Below, one piece after another: positions 62,979 through 64,000 of a stretch of 64,000 nucleotides of DNA. The notes under the pieces are model-generated. The model was given only the letters and a program-made list of their open reading frames with translations, was not told the DNA's origin and made no database searches. This stretch comes from JAHBXE01 sp044222195 (GTDB lineage: Bacteria; Planctomycetota; Phycisphaerae; Phycisphaerales; UBA1924). The position numbers and the translations under genes are program-made. The stretch spans positions 62,001-126,000 of the forward strand of contig JBGANS010000008.1 in assembly GCA_044222195.1 (NCBI GenBank). The letters run 5' to 3'. Positions within the stretch are counted from its first letter, which is position 1; each line of letters starts with the position of its first letter.

Positions 62979-64000
62979 ATGCGCATCAGTCTTGCCACTC
63001 TTTTTCTCATTCTGGCCGCGATTCCTGCTTCTGCACAGGTGTCACTCGCCTGGGTTCAGCGTTACAGCGGGCCTTTGGGCGACAGCGACAGCGTGCTGGA
63101 CCTCGCCCTGGACGACCAGGGGAATGTGTTCGTCACGGGCGTGAGCGGGTACACGGTGGCCGACATCGCCACGGCGAAGTACAGCCCCTCGGGTCAGCTT
63201 CTCTGGGTGCGCACCTACGACGGGCCGGCGCACCAGTCTGACGGGGCGACGCGCATCGCGGTTCGTGACGGGTCTGTGTACGTCGCGGGGCATTCCTCCG
63301 ACGACTACGTGCTCATCAAGTATGACAGCGCCGGAACTCAGCAATGGGTTGCGCGGCGAGTCAACGCGGGGCAGGACCGCATCGTCGGCCTGGCGGTCGA
63401 TTCGGCGGGCTTGGTGTATGTGACGGGGTATACGCAGACGGGCTCGTGGACGGACATCACGACGATCAAGTACAACGGGCAGGGCCAGGTCGTCTGGGCT
63501 CGGTCGTTTGACGGTCCGGCGCACCAGTTTGACGAGCCCAACGAACTGCGCGTCAACACGGCCGGCGATGTGTACGTGTGCGGCAAGACCCATCACAACG
63601 GGGACTGGGACGCCGTCCTGCTCAAGTACAACGCGGCGGGGACGCTTCAGTGGTCACGAACGCTGACGACCTCGGCCGCGGACGTTGAGACCTTTGAGGC
63701 GCTTGAACTCGACGCCGATGGCGACATTGTGGTGGTCGGGTCGTCGGGGACGTTCTGGGTCGCGGACCTGGTGGCGCTCAAGTATTCCCCGCAGGGCGAT
63801 GTGCGCTGGTCGCGGCGGTACCACGGCCCAACGGCCGGCGCAGGTGCTGACTCCGCGTTTGGGCTGGCGGTCGACGGCGCACGCAACATCTACATTGCCG
63901 GGCAGACATTCGGGCCCGCGTACAACCTGGCTACGACGATCGCGTATGACCCTAGCGGCGAGGTCCGCTGGATCGACCGTCACGACCCGGGGTTCCCGGC
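62979..64000 (+). CDS. SBBP-repeat beta-propeller protein, cut by the window edge
   Basis: ATG 62979 has AGGAGG eight bases upstream and starts a signal peptide (MRISLATLFLILAAIPASAQ). The frame stays open to base 64000 (340 codons seen). The body is a chain of SBBP-type propeller blades (LDLALDDQGNVFVTGVSGY, TTIKYNGQGQVVWARSFDGPAHQ, LAVDSAGLVYVTGYTQTG, LLKYNAAGTLQWSRTL, LALKYSPQGDVRWSRRYHGP). Judging from its neighbours it may end in the same dockerin-like module, but that part is outside the window. Confidence 0.8.
   Translation, partial: MRISLATLFLILAAIPASAQVSLAWVQRYSGPLGDSDSVLDLALDDQGNVFVTGVSGYTVADIATAKYSPSGQLLWVRTYDGPAHQSDGATRIAVRDGSVYVAGHSSDDYVLIKYDSAGTQQWVARRVNAGQDRIVGLAVDSAGLVYVTGYTQTGSWTDITTIKYNGQGQVVWARSFDGPAHQFDEPNELRVNTAGDVYVCGKTHHNGDWDAVLLKYNAAGTLQWSRTLTTSAADVETFEALELDADGDIVVVGSSGTFWVADLVALKYSPQGDVRWSRRYHGPTAGAGADSAFGLAVDGARNIYIAGQTFGPAYNLATTIAYDPSGEVRWIDRHDPGFP

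Overview
The window is high-GC bacterial DNA that most resembles a Planctomycetota genome of the Phycisphaerae/Phycisphaerales type. The evidence is four secreted proteins ending in the paired Cys-containing dockerin-like module typical of that group (CYANCDGSTG...LTANDFQCFIN...), two proteins with PEP-CTERM-like tails, a prepilin-like protein with a C-terminal HVNGSNALFLDGH motif, and many planctomycete-type orphan secreted proteins. No rRNA, tRNA, CRISPR array, phage module or transposase was seen.

Layout. 1-3.4 kb: secreted proteins, including a zinc metallopeptidase split by an in-frame TGA. 3.7-6.8 kb: fatty-acid synthesis (fabD, fabG) interleaved with two lipoproteins. 6.9-11.8 kb: half-size EamA transporter, class C beta-lactamase-like hydrolase, Eis-type acetyltransferase, DUF1569 protein, orphan FecCD permease, DUF1294 protein. 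12-18.4 kb: RNA-binding RRM protein, sensor-type PP2C phosphatase, MacB-type permease, and a transmembrane Ser/Thr kinase fused to a DUF3365/Tll0287-like haem domain. 18.4-27 kb: DUF4304 protein, uvrA, mnmG, Kef-type antiporter. 27-33.5 kb: UVR-motif protein, primary-type sigma factor, thioredoxin reductase, PhyH dioxygenase, ACT-domain protein. 33.7-36.9 kb: iscS-iscU-iscA and an anti-sigma/STAS pair. 37-42.6 kb: frameshifted TPR membrane protein, thioredoxin-fold lipid-side redox protein, methylmalonyl-CoA-mutase-family gene. 42.6-44.9 kb: a lower-GC island with two orphan genes. 45-64 kb: repeat-built ORF, PEP-CTERM protein, prepilin, beta-propeller/dockerin proteins, methyltransferase, mutY-nfu-like pair, cdaA-cdaR, a lone atpA, and a partial SBBP-repeat protein at the right edge.

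Three things stand out. First, small palindromic repeats (54, 78 and 99 bp, all multiples of three) sit in frame inside conserved genes (uvrA, mnmG, the mutase gene); every copy of a family is read in the same frame, recalling the Rickettsia palindromic elements. Second, at least thirteen genes have a TANNNT hexamer exactly 5-7 nt before the start codon and no Shine-Dalgarno sequence, which predicts widespread leaderless mRNAs. Third, the kinase-DUF3365 fusion carries a CXXCH haem-c motif between two membrane segments and looks like a one-protein haem/redox or gas sensor with a cytoplasmic kinase output. All product calls are from reading motifs in the translated sequence; no database search was run.
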